DNA of 64,000 nt, from contig JAJLRJ010000008.1 of assembly GCA_024195265.1 (NCBI GenBank), positions 9,753,501-9,817,500 of the forward strand. Direction: 5' to 3'. The notes beneath the pieces were generated by a model. It saw only the letters and a program-made list of their open reading frames with translations. It did no database searches and had not been told where the DNA came from. The translations under genes were made by a program, and so were the position numbers. The stretch comes from Dendrophyllia cribrosa (lineage: Eukaryota; Cnidaria; Anthozoa; Scleractinia; Dendrophylliidae). Positions 19,300 through 31,205 of this stretch are shown here, in pieces (the stretch's first letter is position 1; each line of letters opens with the position of its first letter).

Positions 19300-20318
19300 T
19301 TAACCCATTGACACCTGAACCGCCCGTAACCGCCCGTACAAGACTCCACTGCTTTAAAAAATTGTAACTTTCTCAATCGTGCGAACATTGCCTTAACTAG
19401 CAGTTGTGAGCATTGACTAGAAAGTCTTTCAAATTGAGATACCCAATAAACACAAAAAAGTCAGCGATTTTTGCAGAATATCAGCGTTTGAATTTGGACA
19501 ATAACAAAAATTACCGTTTTTAACGTCATAGAAAAACAACAAAAATCACGTTTTTGCCTTTAGTTTTTTTTATTCAAATCATCATGGCAAACCCAAAAAT
19601 CAACATTCACAGCAAAATTCAGTCATAGTCCTAGCTTAGCAGTGAATTTTTTTGCTCTTATTCGTTGCTCGGGCCGAGCTCTAGCCTCTCGTTCTAATGC
19701 ATACTGACCTTGCCTCAATTTTCAATATCACCACCGCACTGCATGCTGGGAAATGGCCAAGAATTTTGACAGCGTTCGTTTCTTTCCGCACACATTTCAT
19801 ATTTATACTAAGTCCACAGCCACTCCGACCCACCGCCGAAATTTCGCGCTTGTTGTGTTCTCCTGTGGTCGCAACTTCCAAAATATGCCGCAGTAGGTCG
19901 AGAAATTCATTCAGAGTCGAGTCCCAAAGCTGCTTCGTTTCCAGGCGGCCATTTTTCCAGTTCAACGAGCAACGAGCCAAATTCGCAAACGAAGTACAAC
20001 AACTAACTCGCTTCATTGAGAAGTGGACTCTGAACTACCTCCAAGCTTAATGATGCTCACCAGGCAGCTACTAAAGATGAAAAATGGCTGTGAACTTACC
20101 AAAAATCGTAGATAATTCATATTGGACCCTTTATTGCAAATCAAGCAAGCAAAATGAGATCGTCACAATGACGTTTCCAGTAAACTCGAGCCTTCAGTGT
20201 TTTAGAACAGCAGCACTTTCAATGGTAACTCCAAATATGCAGTCACGAAATCCTATGGGGCGTGTGTATGCAGAAAATCACTCAAAAACGTAAAAATCCT
20301 CAGGTGTGAATGGGTTAA
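19300..20318. mobile_element. 1-kb TTAA element, copy 1 (piggyBac-like ends)
   Basis: Element proper 19304-20314 (1011 bp), flanked by TTAA at 19300-19303 and 20315-20318. It starts CCCATTGACACCTGA and ends TCAGGTGTGAATGGG. It differs from copy 2 at only one or a few positions. A site with flanks resembling its empty target (TTAATCAAGAAAAA) exists near 30700. TTAA target plus CCC ends fit piggyBac. The three short frames inside (111, 117 and 69 codons) recur in the copies because the DNA is nearly identical; none looks like a transposase. Confidence 0.7.
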
Positions 20319-20818
20319 TGAAGAAAAATAAAGGTCACGTGACCAGGGCTTTTGACACCCCCCGGCGAAAGTTAGGGTTAGGGATAGTTGAAATCTAGGG
20401 TTAGTGTTAAGATTCTAGGGTTAGAACAATTTCTAGGGTAAGGTGTAACTTGGCTCAGGGCCAGGCCTAACTTAGGGTTAGGTCCCAGGTTTGGGGTTGG
20501 CCAGGTCACGTGATAGGCAATAGTATCAAACTTGATCACCCAAGATGAACTGACCCTCGACTACTGACTGTCACCAGCTGTTCTAACTCCACCTCTTATG
20601 TCTAGTTTTGAAAATCACCACCCCTTGAAGTTGGCTTTCATGCAACTTTCACCTTTGCACAAAATATGGGCCAGCAACTAGTACCCTCCCCCCCAGATCT
20701 TGATGCATATGCCTGTTTTCAAATTAAATAGTGATGACATGTTCCTAGTCTTAAGGGTTTTTTGTTTGACTGGTTTAAGAGCCAAAACTATCAACTGTAA
20801 GAAAAATAGATTTTTTGA
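20319..20818 (+). repeat. 500-bp spacer with degenerate TTAGGG-like phrases
   Basis: Begins near GTCACGTGACCAGGGCTTTT and contains irregular (T)TAGGGTTA motifs at about 20375-20500. The same spacer occurs at 30712-31205 before copy 3 of the TTAA element. Confidence 0.65.
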
Positions 20819-21837
20819 TTAACCCATTGACACCTGAACCGCCCGTAACCGCCCGTACAAGACTCCACTGCTTTAAAAAATTGTAACTTTCTCAATCGTG
20901 CGAACATTGCCTTAACTAGCAGTTGTGAGCATTGACTAGAAAGTCTTTCAAATTGAGATACCCAATAAACACAAAAAAGTCAGCGATTTTTGCAGAATAT
21001 CAGCGTTTGAATTTGGACAATAACAAAAATTACCGTTTTTAACGTCATAGAAAAACAACAAAAATCACGTTTTTGCCTTTAGTTTTTTTTATTCAAATCA
21101 TCATGGCAAACCCAAAAATCAACATTCACAGCAAAATTCAGTCATAGTCCTAGCTTAGCAGTGAATTTTTTTGCTCTTATTCGTTGCTCGGGCCGAGCTC
21201 TAGCCTCTCGTTCTAATGCATACTGACCTTGCCTCAATTTTCAATATCACCACCGCACTGCATGCTGGGAAATGGCCAAGAATTTTGACAGCGTTCGTTT
21301 CTTTCCGCACACATTTCATATTTATACTAAGTCCACAGCCACTCCGACCCACCGCCGAAATTTCGCGCTTGTTGTGTTCTCCTGTGGTCGCAACTTCCAA
21401 AATATGCCGCAGTAGGTCGAGAAATTCATCCAGAGTCGAGTCCCAAAGCTGCTTCGTTTCCAGGCGGCCATTTTTCCAGTTCAACGAGCAACGAGCCAAA
21501 TTCGCAAACGAAGTACAACAACTAACTCGCTTCATTGAGAAGTGGACTCTGAACTACCTCCAAGCTTAATGATGCTCACCAGGCAGCTACTAAAGATGAA
21601 AAATGGCTGTGAACTTACCAAAAATCGTAGATAATTCATATTGGACCCTTTATTGCAAATCAAGCAAGCAAAATGAGATCGTCACAATGACGTTTCCAGT
21701 AAACTCGAGCCTTCAGTGTTTTAGAACAGCAGCACTTTCAATGGTAACTCCAAATATGCAGTCACGAAATCCTATGGGGCGTGTGTATGCAGAAAATCAC
21801 TCAAAAACGTAAAAATCCTCAGGTGTGAATGGGTTAA
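20819..21837. mobile_element. 1-kb TTAA element, copy 2
   Basis: Element proper 20823-21833 (1011 bp) with TTAA at 20819-20822 and 21834-21837. Same ends as copy 1 and almost the same sequence; the one clear difference I saw is a T to C change that alters the translation (Phe/Ser on plus, Asn/Asp on minus). Together with the spacer it forms a block paralogous to 30712-32223. Confidence 0.7.
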
Positions 21838-23256
21838 TTAAATCTATTTCTTAGGTGCAGATTTTGTCATCACATCAGCTTTATTCTACACTCACTGTTA
21901 TACTAACACCATCAAAATAAACAACATTGAAAATGATAGCTACAATAATTATTCCAAAATTCATCTGCTCTCTACTGATCTAAATCATGAATTCACGAAT
22001 ACATCCATGCATTAACAAATCATTACGAGATAAACTAATCTAAACTTATGCTGTCAATAGGAAATTTTATTTTGCAAAATTGTACATCGGAATTCTCGGT
22101 CAGCTTGTCTTTTGCTCCGCTCAAACTGTTGTCAATTGAAGCGTCCGGAGCATAACCAACCTATGTCGAATTTGAGACCTTTTTTTGTTTTTTCGCGCTT
22201 ATTTTGCCTCATTTTTGGCATGTGACCTACAAATTAACTTCTAAACATCGTTCAGAAATTTGTATGCTGGTTTTTCCGTCATTTTAAAGAAAAAAACGTA
22301 TATAAAAAAATGAAATTAACTAAACTAAACTACCTGAAGAAAGATGATGAGTTCTGGCCCTCTAATGATTTGACCGTACATCCGAGCGTAATTCCTTCCA
22401 AGGCTGTACGAAACGTACTCCAAAACGACGCCATTAAAAGGAGATTGGCCGTGAGATTATGCGACCGCAATACTCTTGACCAGTGCCAACAACCTGAACA
22501 AAAATACCGCTTTACGCGCGCCTGGCTCGCTTATCGATCGTGAGCTAGCAATGGTAACACATCGTCCGTACCGTGTGTATAAGCCAACATGTTTAAGGCA
22601 CGTCCGATGATTGAAGGACATCATTAAGTCCGGAAATCCTTAAGTCTCTAGCACCTCTCAAAGAAACGAGTCGTGTTTCTTGTCCTACCTTGTGTCTAAA
22701 TCGCTATTTCGCGCTCGAGGTGAAAATAGACGTTGGTGGACAAGACGAGCCGGCGAGAAAGTCTGGAATCACTTCGGGTCAGAAAAGGGGCAGCGCTGTG
22801 AGTTGTGGGCCATTTCCCATCCCGTGCCGTAGTCGAAATGCCCGATATCCGAAATGCTTCGAGACTTATAACATTTTCCGTATTTCGTTTGGGTGGACAT
22901 TCCGTGTTCGTCGTCGCCATTGATATCCTGACATGCTTTGCGACACCTTTGCTGACTATTGGTGATAAAAATGAAGCGATTTTGAGGGAATGAACTTCGG
23001 GATAAATTTTGCTTGAGCGGGATTTAGCGGTACGGGTCGGGTCCGAACTTGGCCATCTGAGTGAAAAATAATCAGCATAAAATCGAGAAATTCGGGTAAA
23101 CTTTGGGATTCATTTTCTCGAGCGGGATTCAATTGAAAGACAGGGAGTTGAGATAATTTTTGTTTTTTTGCATACATTATTTCTCTAAAACGACGGAAAA
23201 AACAGCATAAAACAATTCTGAACAATGTTTTGCAATTAATTTGCAATTAGTTTTGC

Positions 23257-23791
23257 AATAGACCAATATCACGCTAGCATGGCATAAAAATATATTTAAT
23301 TTAATGGGAAAAAGAGTCCAGGGGTCAATTTAATAAAACTTTTACAAGTGTAATTTACAAGTGTAGCCATTGTTTCAGAGATTGAAAACAATAGCTACAC
23401 TTGTAAATTACACTTGTAAAAGTTTTATTGAATCGACCCCAGTATCAAATTCAGCACATCAATATTAGTAAAACTGTAAAGTTTCGTAAAGATTGCTCGT
23501 ACACTGACGGAGATATGAACTTTTGAAACTTAGTACTCTGGCCTAATTTTTACAAAGAAATGTATGGGAAAAACACGAAAACGAGGCTGGACGGGCAATC
23601 TATGCCCGTCCACCATACATTTCTTTGTAAAAATGCTCAGTTTCAAAATTTCATATCTTCGTCAGTTTGCTAGCAATCTTTACAAAACTTTGTAGTTTTA
23701 CTAATATCGATATGCTGAATTTGATGCTGGGCTCTTTTTCCCAATGAACTAAATATATCTTTGTGCCATGCTAGCGTGATATTGGTCTATT
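23257..23791. mobile_element. foldback element within the 22-24 kb element
   Basis: AATAGACCAATATCACGC at the left and its reverse complement at the right. Arms run inward through GGGAAAAAGAG, AAATTCAGCA, AGTAAAACT and ACAAAGAAATGTATGG. The left arm is interrupted by a smaller palindrome at about 23318-23445; the uninterrupted right arm shows the pre-insertion sequence. Confidence 0.7.
23318..23445. mobile_element. small palindromic MITE inside the left arm
   Basis: GGGTCAATTTAATAAAAC and its near-complement bound a 125-bp palindrome containing TTTACAAGTGTAATTTAC. The intact right arm of the host foldback (GAGCCCAGCATC) gives the empty site. The TSD is 2-4 bp and ambiguous because of a CCAG overlap. 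Confidence 0.65.
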
Positions 23792-23900
23792 AATTTGCCA
23801 AAAATGAGGCAAAATGAGCGCGAAAAACCAAAAGGGTCTCAAATTAGACATAGATTGGATATGCTCCGACGTCTTCAATTGTCCCATCAATTGTCTGGTT

Positions 23901-24949
23901 TAGCAAACGCTTAAGGTGTAATTATGACTAGGAAATAGTTATAAGGTGGCTTATTTCTACATGTCTTCATCATTTTTAATTGTGAAGAGTTATTTTTTTG
24001 TTGTTTAAAACCTTCAATCGCATCTGTCATCAGGACCGTTTGATATTGTGTTCGCCGCTTATTGCTGTTTGATTTTTGTTCCGGCAAGTTTTGTGTTTTA
24101 TATAACTTTGCATTTCAGTTAGCGATCATGGTTTCTAGTGTCGGCTACTGAATGTAGTCTTACTTTTCAGACATAATTATATGTTTCTCTGTAAAGCACT
24201 AAAAAATGCACTGGGTTTAATGAAGATGCCACCAGTTCAAGCTGTGTACAGCTTCTTGTTGACTATAGTTATAGTCTCTTTGCGACTTCTCGTTCTTAGT
24301 TTCATCAAAGGTATTAGGAACATTTTGACCAATTTAGCTTTTAAATCAAAACTTTAGGAATAAATTTCGAAAAATGCCGGTGATCATAAAAAAATGAAAA
24401 ATTACCCTTATTCAATAAACGAAGGGCCTCGAAGAAACGCCCGGTTCAAATAAAGGCCGGATCTGCAAGGCCAAATTTTAAATAAACTCCCCCGGCGTTT
24501 AATTTAACTCATTGTAAGTCATCGACAAGAGCTTGTGCTTAAAACTAATTTGCATCCGTATTCTGAGAATACATGTACCTCACCCCCAACCTTTTATACA
24601 CATTTCACCTACCAAATGGCATGACATTTATGTGGGAGTTCATTTTACAAATGGGCAGTTTTAAGTATTTTGTGGGATGTAATTTTTCTGATTTAGAGAG
24701 AATATATGTTTTTGGCTTCAAATTTGGTTGCTTCGGCCTGCATATGAAATCGTTTATCAAAGTTGGGTGTTTATATTATAGTGTAGTAATCCATATAATG
24801 GCGCAACAAGATTTTGCACAGCAAAGTTTCTATTTGTTTATTTTATTTAAAAAAAATGGTCTAAATTTCATTTCAAGGTATTGCTCGGCAAGATAAAAAG
24901 ACCTATCAAAATTGTAAAAGGTTGTTTCATCCAAAGAGTTTAATTTTAA
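23901..24949. other. intergenic, no gene assigned
   Basis: AT-rich. A 107-codon plus frame at 24573-24896 lacks recognisable features and ends in the duplication block; I do not call it. Confidence 0.35.
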
Positions 24950-25095
24950 GTGGAATGTGGGAGGGGGGGAGGGGATGGGATGGGAACAAGGGCGGCCACC
25001 ACGGAAAAAAGGGATGACGAGTGGGAAAAGAGAGCGAGTACCGAGAGTAGACACTACTACACACAGTTGTTACCCCCCCCCCCCCCCTCCCTTAA
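24950..25095. repeat. G/C-homopolymer repeat (copy A)
   Basis: Purine-rich GAGGGGGGGAGGGG at the left and a 15-base C run at 25073-25087. It corresponds to 42700-42860 in copy B, where a 32-base G run is found, so tract length and position have changed since duplication. Confidence 0.7.
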
Positions 25096-25254
25096 AATGA
25101 CTTACCTTTTGGCAATTCTTTATTGCCACGTTTAAATTTTGCAATTTGGATAATTTGAAATTGGTTTGTATACGTTTCACGTGGTAGGATATAACATTCT
25201 ATTTTTTCTTGTGCATCCTGCAAAATACGGTAAATTTCCCGAGTAAGAATAACT

Positions 25255-25390
25255 GCGGCAACTAATTTTTGCAATTCACTTGCAGCAGATATAAACTTAC
25301 GCACGTAAGAGAGAACCATCAGTGGAAGTGTTGTGATAGGCAGCGTAGACAGTTATCAGATTGCAAGACACAAAACGAATTCACACAGGA
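25255..25390 (+). pseudogene. degenerate zinc fingers upstream of ZF gene A
   Basis: The sequence corresponds to 43480-43590 of copy B (CACGTAAGAGAGAA, then CAGTGGAAGT) but has a single-base loss near 25370 relative to B and stops in the zinc-finger frame. It is a decayed N-terminal finger region, not part of the intact frame. Confidence 0.5.
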
Positions 25391-26668
25391 ATGAGGCCTC
25401 TTCAATGCAAGTATTGTGATAAGCGATTTAGCGATACCTCAGCTTCCAAGAGACACGAACGAAATCACACGGGAGTAAAACCTTATCAGTGCAAGTATTG
25501 TGATAAGCGATTTAGCGACCCATCAGTTTACAAGAAGCATGAACGAATTCACACCGGGGAGAAACCTTATCAGTGCAACTATTGTGATAAGCGGTTTAGC
25601 CATACATATGCTCGCAAGACACACGAACGGATTCACACAGGAGAGAAACCTCATAAATGCAACTATTGTGATAAGCGGTTTAGCAATACATCAGCTTGCA
25701 ACAAACACGAGCTAATTCACACCGGAGAGAAACCTCATCAGTGCATGTATTGTGACAAGCGGTTTCACTTTTTATCAAATTGCAAGGCACATCAACTAAT
25801 TCACACAGGAGAGAAACCTGAAACGTGCAAGCATTGTGATAAGCGGTTTAGCCACCCATCAGCTTGCAAGAGACACGAACGAATTCACACAGGAGAGAAA
25901 CCTCATAAGTGCAACTATTGTGATAAGCGGTTTAGCGATGCATCAGCTTGCAAGAGACACGAACGAATTCACACAGGAGAAAAACCTTATCAGTGCAAAT
26001 ATTGTGATAAGCGGTTTAGCGAAACATCAACTTGCAAGAAACACGAACGAATTCACACAGGAGAGAAACCTTATCAGTGCAAATATTGTGATAAGCGGTT
26101 TAGCGACCCATCAGCTTGCAAGAAGCATGAACGAATTCACACAGGAGAGAAACCTTATCAGTGCAAGCATTGTGATAAGTGGTTTAGCGACCCATCAGCT
26201 CATAAGACACACGAACGAATTCACACAGGAGAGAAACCTCATAAGTGCAACTATTGTGATAAGCAGTTTAACGTATTATCAAATTGCAAGAAGCATGAAC
26301 ACATTCACACAGGAGAAAAACCTCATCACTGCAAGTACTGTGAAAAGTGTTTTAGACGCTCATCGTGTTGCAAGCACCATGAACAGATCCACACAAGCGA
26401 GAAACGTCTTCAACGCAAGCACTGTGACAACTGTTTTTGCCAAATAGATCATTTAAACAAACATACAACAACACATTCAAGGGACACTTCTTTGATATAC
26501 GAAGACGAAGATGCTCACTCAGGAGAGACTGAGCCTCAACTGTTATCTTCAACTGATGAACACACTGCAAACCAGTTGAACACATTCAGTTGTTGGATTT
26601 GTCAAGAGAAATTAAGTAGTCAGGAGCTTCTTATTGAACACTATGATAATCACATGATTCCGGAGTGA
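25391..26668 (+). CDS. C2H2 zinc-finger protein A (12 canonical fingers)
   Basis: Encodes about 425 residues from the ATG at 25391; the frame is open a little upstream (25361) but without ATG. Twelve C2H2 fingers of the form CxxC-x12-HxxxH are joined by TGEKP-type linkers, followed by a 13th finger whose first cysteine is arginine, an acidic/serine linker, and a divergent C-terminal finger (CWICQEKL...HYDNH). This architecture binds DNA in the nucleus, probably as a sequence-specific repressor or activator; the target is unknown. Unusually, the core leucine of the finger helix is mostly Cys, Ser, His or Arg. The paralogue is at 43538-44869. There is no KRAB or other effector domain. The first exon may lie upstream and be missing here. 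Confidence 0.85.
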   Translation: MRPLQCKYCDKRFSDTSASKRHERNHTGVKPYQCKYCDKRFSDPSVYKKHERIHTGEKPYQCNYCDKRFSHTYARKTHERIHTGEKPHKCNYCDKRFSNTSACNKHELIHTGEKPHQCMYCDKRFHFLSNCKAHQLIHTGEKPETCKHCDKRFSHPSACKRHERIHTGEKPHKCNYCDKRFSDASACKRHERIHTGEKPYQCKYCDKRFSETSTCKKHERIHTGEKPYQCKYCDKRFSDPSACKKHERIHTGEKPYQCKHCDKWFSDPSAHKTHERIHTGEKPHKCNYCDKQFNVLSNCKKHEHIHTGEKPHHCKYCEKCFRRSSCCKHHEQIHTSEKRLQRKHCDNCFCQIDHLNKHTTTHSRDTSLIYEDEDAHSGETEPQLLSSTDEHTANQLNTFSCWICQEKLSSQELLIEHYDNHMIPE

Positions 26669-27078
26669 CATTGGATATTAAAATATCTAACAAGGATCGG
26701 CATGCTCGCAATGGAGAATTTGTAATAGATTTACTTTCTGCTTTTCACGATCCAAGTTGTTTTGTTCAGTTTATAATTTTTTTATTATTGATTCAAAGTT
26801 GTTCACTTTATAACGTAAAGTTGTTGTTGGTGTTAAGTAAGTTTTATAGCGATGGTTATATCCACATTCGTTATTTTAACTTTTTAATTTTAGATTTTTA
26901 AGCATGAAGTATATGTTTAATTGGTGTGTGAGAAATCTATCCTCTGATCCAAGTTGATTTCTTTTTCACAATATTGTAAAGTGTAAACGTTTGTAAAGCG
27001 TGAGGCAAGCGATGGTCCTTTCCACTGAGCCACAATCGTTATAGTTAACGTTCAGATTTTTTAACACAAACGTTTATG
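26669..27078 (+). other. 3' flank of ZF gene A
   Basis: AT-rich sequence collinear with 44870-47006 of copy B in parts (GTTGTTCACTTTATAACGTA; TTTTTCACAATATTGT). Copy B contains about 1.7 kb more here, including a tandem 591-bp duplication. Confidence 0.5.
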
Positions 27079-28778
27079 TTAAGGTGACTCGACCCAGTTT
27101 TTTTTTGGGGGGTATCATCCTACTTTGAAGCTCTCTGGTATCCCCACCTTTACTTTTATCATAAGTCTCACATAGAATGGATAACATATAGATCAATCTA
27201 CAATATAATATAAAATATTTGGCGATCGGAGTAAATGTCACGTGGTTATAATGCCACGCCCCTTTGAGGTCTGAGTCGAAAATCTGCTGTTACCGGCATT
27301 TTTTCGTGGAAATCTCTCGGCTACACATAGTGCGCATTAGTGCCTTGCGCTGAGCAGAGTTTCACCAACATCGCAAAGACACAATTCGAGAAATTCAGTG
27401 GTTTCCAAATTTAGGTCATAATTTAAGCGAAAATGATAAGCAAACTTTACACGATTATATCCAATAAACTATGAGACTTATCTCTTTATTTTGGGGATCG
27501 TTATAACAGATGAGTCCTTGCAAGTCAGCAAAAAGCTTTAGGGCCTTGTAAATGCGCGCGATTTCGAGCAAAGGAAACATATAGAAATTATAGTTTTAGC
27601 TATTTGTTGACGTTTGTCAGCGTTTAAGAGTCCTTCTCACGAAAAAAGCATTTTCTTAAAAATTCGTAGTTTTTTTTTCCTTCAAATTTTTCAGGGCCAC
27701 AATTGATTAACTAACTGCCCGGATTCTGAATTTCATGGTCATTGAAAAACTGTGACATTATCTTCTATAAGCCCAAAGTTGAGTAAACATTGAAGATTTT
27801 TAGCGTTTTGGCTGAGTTTGTGCTCTGGGAGTTGTCTATTGTTTCTAGTCTGTCATTATACAGCATTCTTGTTCAGCACGCGTGCAATGACTACGCTTGG
27901 CTGACTTCCGAATGCTCACCGAGATATGGTAATTAGTATGAAAAAATAGAAGGGATTCCCGTCACATAACGTCTGCAGCCAGGAGTGTACATCATGCCGA
28001 GAACTGATTAAAAATCATGCGTTAAACCTCTATGATGTATCACGCGATCGCCTGTCTCAGGCCGTACCAAAATTACCATATCTCGGTGAGCATTCGGAAG
28101 TCAGCCAAGCGCAGTCAGAAAGAAATTCAGAATCCGGGCAGTTAGTTAATCAATTGTGGCCCTGAAAAATTTGAAGAAAAAAAAAACTACGAATTTTTAA
28201 GAAAATGCTTTTTTCGTGAGAAGGACTCTTAAACGCTGACAAACGTCAACAAATAGCTAAAATTATAATTTCTATATGTTTCCTTTGCTCGAAATCGCGC
28301 GCATTTACAAGGCCCTAAAGCTTTTTGCTGACTTGCAAGGACTCATCTGTTATAACGATCCCCAAAATAAAGGGATAAGTCTCATAGTTTATTAGATATA
28401 ATCGTGTGAAGTTTGCTTATCATTTTCGCTTAAATTATGACCTAAATTTGGAAACCACTGAATTTCTCGAATTGGGTCTTTGCGATGTTGGTGAAATTCT
28501 GCTAAGCGCAAGGCATTAATGCGCACTATGTGTAGCCGAGAGATTTCCACGAAAAAATGCCGGTAACAGCAGATTTTCGACTCAGACCTCAAAGGGGCGT
28601 GGCATTATAACCACGTGACATTTACTCCGATCGCCAAATATTTTATATTATATTGTAGATTGATCTATATGTTATCCATTCTATGTGTTAGACTTATGAT
28701 AAAAGTAAAGGTGTGGATACCAGATAGATTCAAAGTAGGATGGTAACCCCCCCAAAAAACTGGGTCGAGTCACCTTAA
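27079..28778. mobile_element. giant TTAA foldback element, 1.7 kb
   Basis: Element proper 27083-28774. TTAA flanks both ends (27079-27082, 28775-28778) and is single in the empty paralogous site at 47007-47010. The ends are GGTGACTCGACCCAG and its complement. The arms pair over roughly 700 bp; the left arm has about 150 bp (27733-27890) missing from the right. The loop is only about 130 bp. No transposase. The TTAA target suggests Kolobok, Sola3 or piggyBac-related machinery; the ends do not settle which. Confidence 0.8.
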
Positions 28779-29735
28779 AATTAATTGAGTGAGAAATGCA
28801 CCCTCTGATCTAAGTTGGGTTTTTTTTCGCATCATTACGTGCCATTTTTTACATATTATTTAAAAATTAAAGACTACTTAACGAAAGATTTGGAAAGTTG
28901 TAATACAATTTTCCAATATTCCGCACACCTTTGTCTTGGCGCACAGCTACGATTTCAGAAGAAATTTTTTATTGCACTATAAAGGTTAACGTGCACCAAA
29001 ATGCAATAAGTTTTTCAAAACTCAAGTCGTGATTATAATAATTATAAAAAACTACTCATACATTGCCGGTAAAAATGCGGTCGAATTGAAGGTATGCACG
29101 ACTTACACTTGCGCGCATGGCGAATTGTTACGTCACGAGAGCATTTTCCCAAGCCGAATCTGTTCAGTGGAAATTATACTAATTATAGAGTGGTTTTCAA
29201 TTGACAAATTTCGCGCCTTTTCAACCGGATACACAGGGGTTATCGAGTTAGCGTAGAGTTTTTTATGGTGACGGTCAAACCTATAGCCATTTGATCTAAG
29301 ACGTTTTATTTCGTACAAGGTTCCTGTTGTCGGACCCTCATTTGTCGTATGACAAGCTTATTGAAGGCCGACGAGTAACCCCATTGGGTGGGAGTTTATA
29401 TAAATACTATTGAATTCTTCTAAATTACATCAGGATTTGTAATCACAAAGTGAGCAATTCTTGTTTCAGTTCTAAAATAATGCGCAGGAAACGTTAAATG
29501 TCACGTGACGTTATACGCGTCTTTATATCAGCTGATATAAAACGAGCAAATTGCTACCAATCTAGGCGCGTGTGTTATATCACGATTTTATCACTGTGTT
29601 TAACACGATTTGACAGTTTTAGTAACAAAACAATATTTCAAACACGTGACGAATAAATGTTTTACCAGGTGCAGGTAATACGATCGGAAAATAATTTCCC
29701 TCTTTTACGGTACGCGAAGGAAGAAATGCTAGAGT
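28779..29735 (+). repeat. duplication block shared with about 47011-47812
   Basis: Collinear with copy B through GAAAGATTTGGAAAGTTGT, GTCACGTGACGTTATAC and GACGAATAAATGTTTTACCA. Between 29003 and 29478 it differs from copy B, which instead carries a Penelope-like fragment. No gene recognised. Confidence 0.6.
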
Positions 29736-30187
29736 GAAAACTCCAAATCACATAATTTTGACATGATAGAAATATAGAAATCTGTCAGTGAAAAAACAAA
29801 TCGCCTTTCTTATTTTAGCAAGAACAACAACTCTTCGAGTAGTGAAGTCGTGCTTTAAGAAGTTTTAAGGGTCTTGTAAGTGCCCCTAAGGTACAAGAAT
29901 TAATTCAATATATTGTTATGATTTGTTTTACATGTACAGTCATTTTTCTGGTCACACTAGCTAGGTGAACCGTCACGAACGTTACAATACTGTACGTCAT
30001 TTGAAACCTTTAATCAGTCTTTCGCAATCACTCGTGCATGAAAGGTCAACTTTAAATTTTATTATTACATCCATTTACCTGTTGCTCGAAAAGAAAGAAA
30101 ACGAAATCGTTATCGAATGGAACAGGCTCTCGCCAAACTCGGCAGTAAGTTTCTCCTACTTGATATGTTTCGTTTCGTCATTTTTAT
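29736..30187. other. intergenic, no gene seen
   Basis: Starts with sequence also found at 18850-18945. The 78-codon frame at 29965 shows no family features. Confidence 0.35.
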
Positions 30188-30218
30188 CTCCTGTAAGTTA
30201 ATGTTTAACTTACAGGAG
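30188..30218. repeat. perfect hairpin
   Basis: CTCCTGTAAGTTAA is followed after 3 bases by TTAACTTACAGGAG. No T-run follows and the context is eukaryotic, so this is not a terminator. Confidence 0.7.
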
Positions 30219-30408
30219 TTTATGTTGGCTGACATGCATTCTTTGTGCATTTTTGTTAGCAAAATTTGTGTTAGATACTATTAATAGACTTTTTAGTGAC
30301 TTTGTGGGGACATTCTTGTTGCATTTTTGTTAGCATATTTTTGTTAGATAACATCAATAACAACACAAGAATCGAGTAGCATAATTTTTGAAAGCGGTTT
30401 AGCGAGCG

Positions 30409-30690
30409 CACGTTTGTGGCCTGACAAAGCCATATATTCATACGTTGATTTAGTTAACTGAGATTTTAGAGAACGTTAGAAGAGAGAGCAATTTATTTGG
30501 CCGTATTTTATCAAAAATTCAAGCTCTCGTTATTTTGTTTATTCTGAATTAGAGTGATTCATTTGTAGTGCACGTTTGTGGCCTGACAAAGCCATATATT
30601 CATAACTTGATTTAGTGAACTAAGACTTCAGACAACGTTCCAAGAGAAAGCAATTTATTTGGCTGTATTTTATCAAATATTCAAAAGTTA
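30409..30690 (+). repeat. tandem duplication, 162-bp period
   Basis: CACGTTTGTGGCCTGACAAA starts at 30409 and again at 30571. The copies share GCCATATATTCATA and GAGAGCAATTTATTTGG-type sequence with several differences. Confidence 0.7.
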
Positions 30691-30711
30691 AACAGGTCGA
30701 TTTTAATCAAG

Positions 30712-31205
30712 AAAAATGGCGGTCACGTGACCAGGGCTTTTGACACCCCCGGCAAAAGCTAGGGTTAAGGATAGTTCAAATCTAGGGTTAGAGTTAAGAT
30801 TCTAGGGTTAGAACAATTTCTAGGGTAGGGGGTAACTTAGCTCAGGACCATGCCTAACTTAGGGTTAGGTCCCAGGTTTAGGGTTGGCCAGGTCACGTGA
30901 TAGGCAATAGTATCAAACTTGATCACCCTAGATGAACTGACCCTCGACTACTAACTATCACTAGCTGTTCTAACTCCACCTTTCTTGTCTAGTTTTTAAA
31001 ATCACCACCCCTTGAAGTTGGCTTTTATGCAACTTTCACCTTTGTACTAAATATTGCCCTACAACTAGTACCCTCCCCCCCAGATCTTGATGCATATGCC
31101 TAGTTTCAAATAAAATAGTGATGACATGTTGCTGGTCTTAAGAGTTTTTTGTTTGAGTGGTTAAAGAATCAAAACTATCAACAGTAAGAAAAAAAATTTT
31201 TTTGT
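30712..31205 (+). repeat. second copy of the TTAGGG-like spacer
   Basis: Matches 20319-20818 with scattered changes. The paired element copy 3 follows in the same order, showing that spacer and element were duplicated together. Confidence 0.7.

Larger units (their letters stand above)
22123..23891. mobile_element. TIR element of 1.8 kb containing nested foldbacks
   Basis: The left arm (22123-22220, with TCAATTGAAGCGTCCGGAGC and TTTTGCCTCATTTTTGGCA) is inverted at 23795-23891. The interior includes short open frames (up to 77 codons) with no recognisable domain. A separate foldback (23257-23791) lies next to the right arm. Confidence 0.55.
5812..29735 (+). repeat. segmental duplication, copy A (expanded)
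   Basis: Three blocks are collinear with 39619-47812: 5812-6090 with 39619-40190, 13908-17291 with 40191-42530, and 24868-29735 with about 42655-47812. Shared unique sequence includes phrases such as CCACAATTCATTACGAT, the zinc-finger gene and its 3' flank. The size difference is mostly from insertions in A: the 7.8-kb nest at 6091-13907, MITEs at 15-17 kb, about 7.5 kb at 17.3-24.9 kb, and a 1.7-kb foldback at 27083-28774. Copy B has its own insertions. The order is direct, so this is a dispersed tandem duplication. Confidence 0.8.

Noticed and set aside
20819..21837. Pair of direct 1-kb repeats as LTRs of a retrotransposon
   Set aside because: Each repeat has its own inverted ends and TTAA flanks, and the 500-bp interior lacks primer-binding site, polypurine tract or coding sequence.
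25500..26447. 71- and 203-codon frames with regular repeats
   Set aside because: Alternate-frame shadow of the zinc-finger array; the periodicity comes from the 84-bp finger unit. The same applies to 43617-44648.
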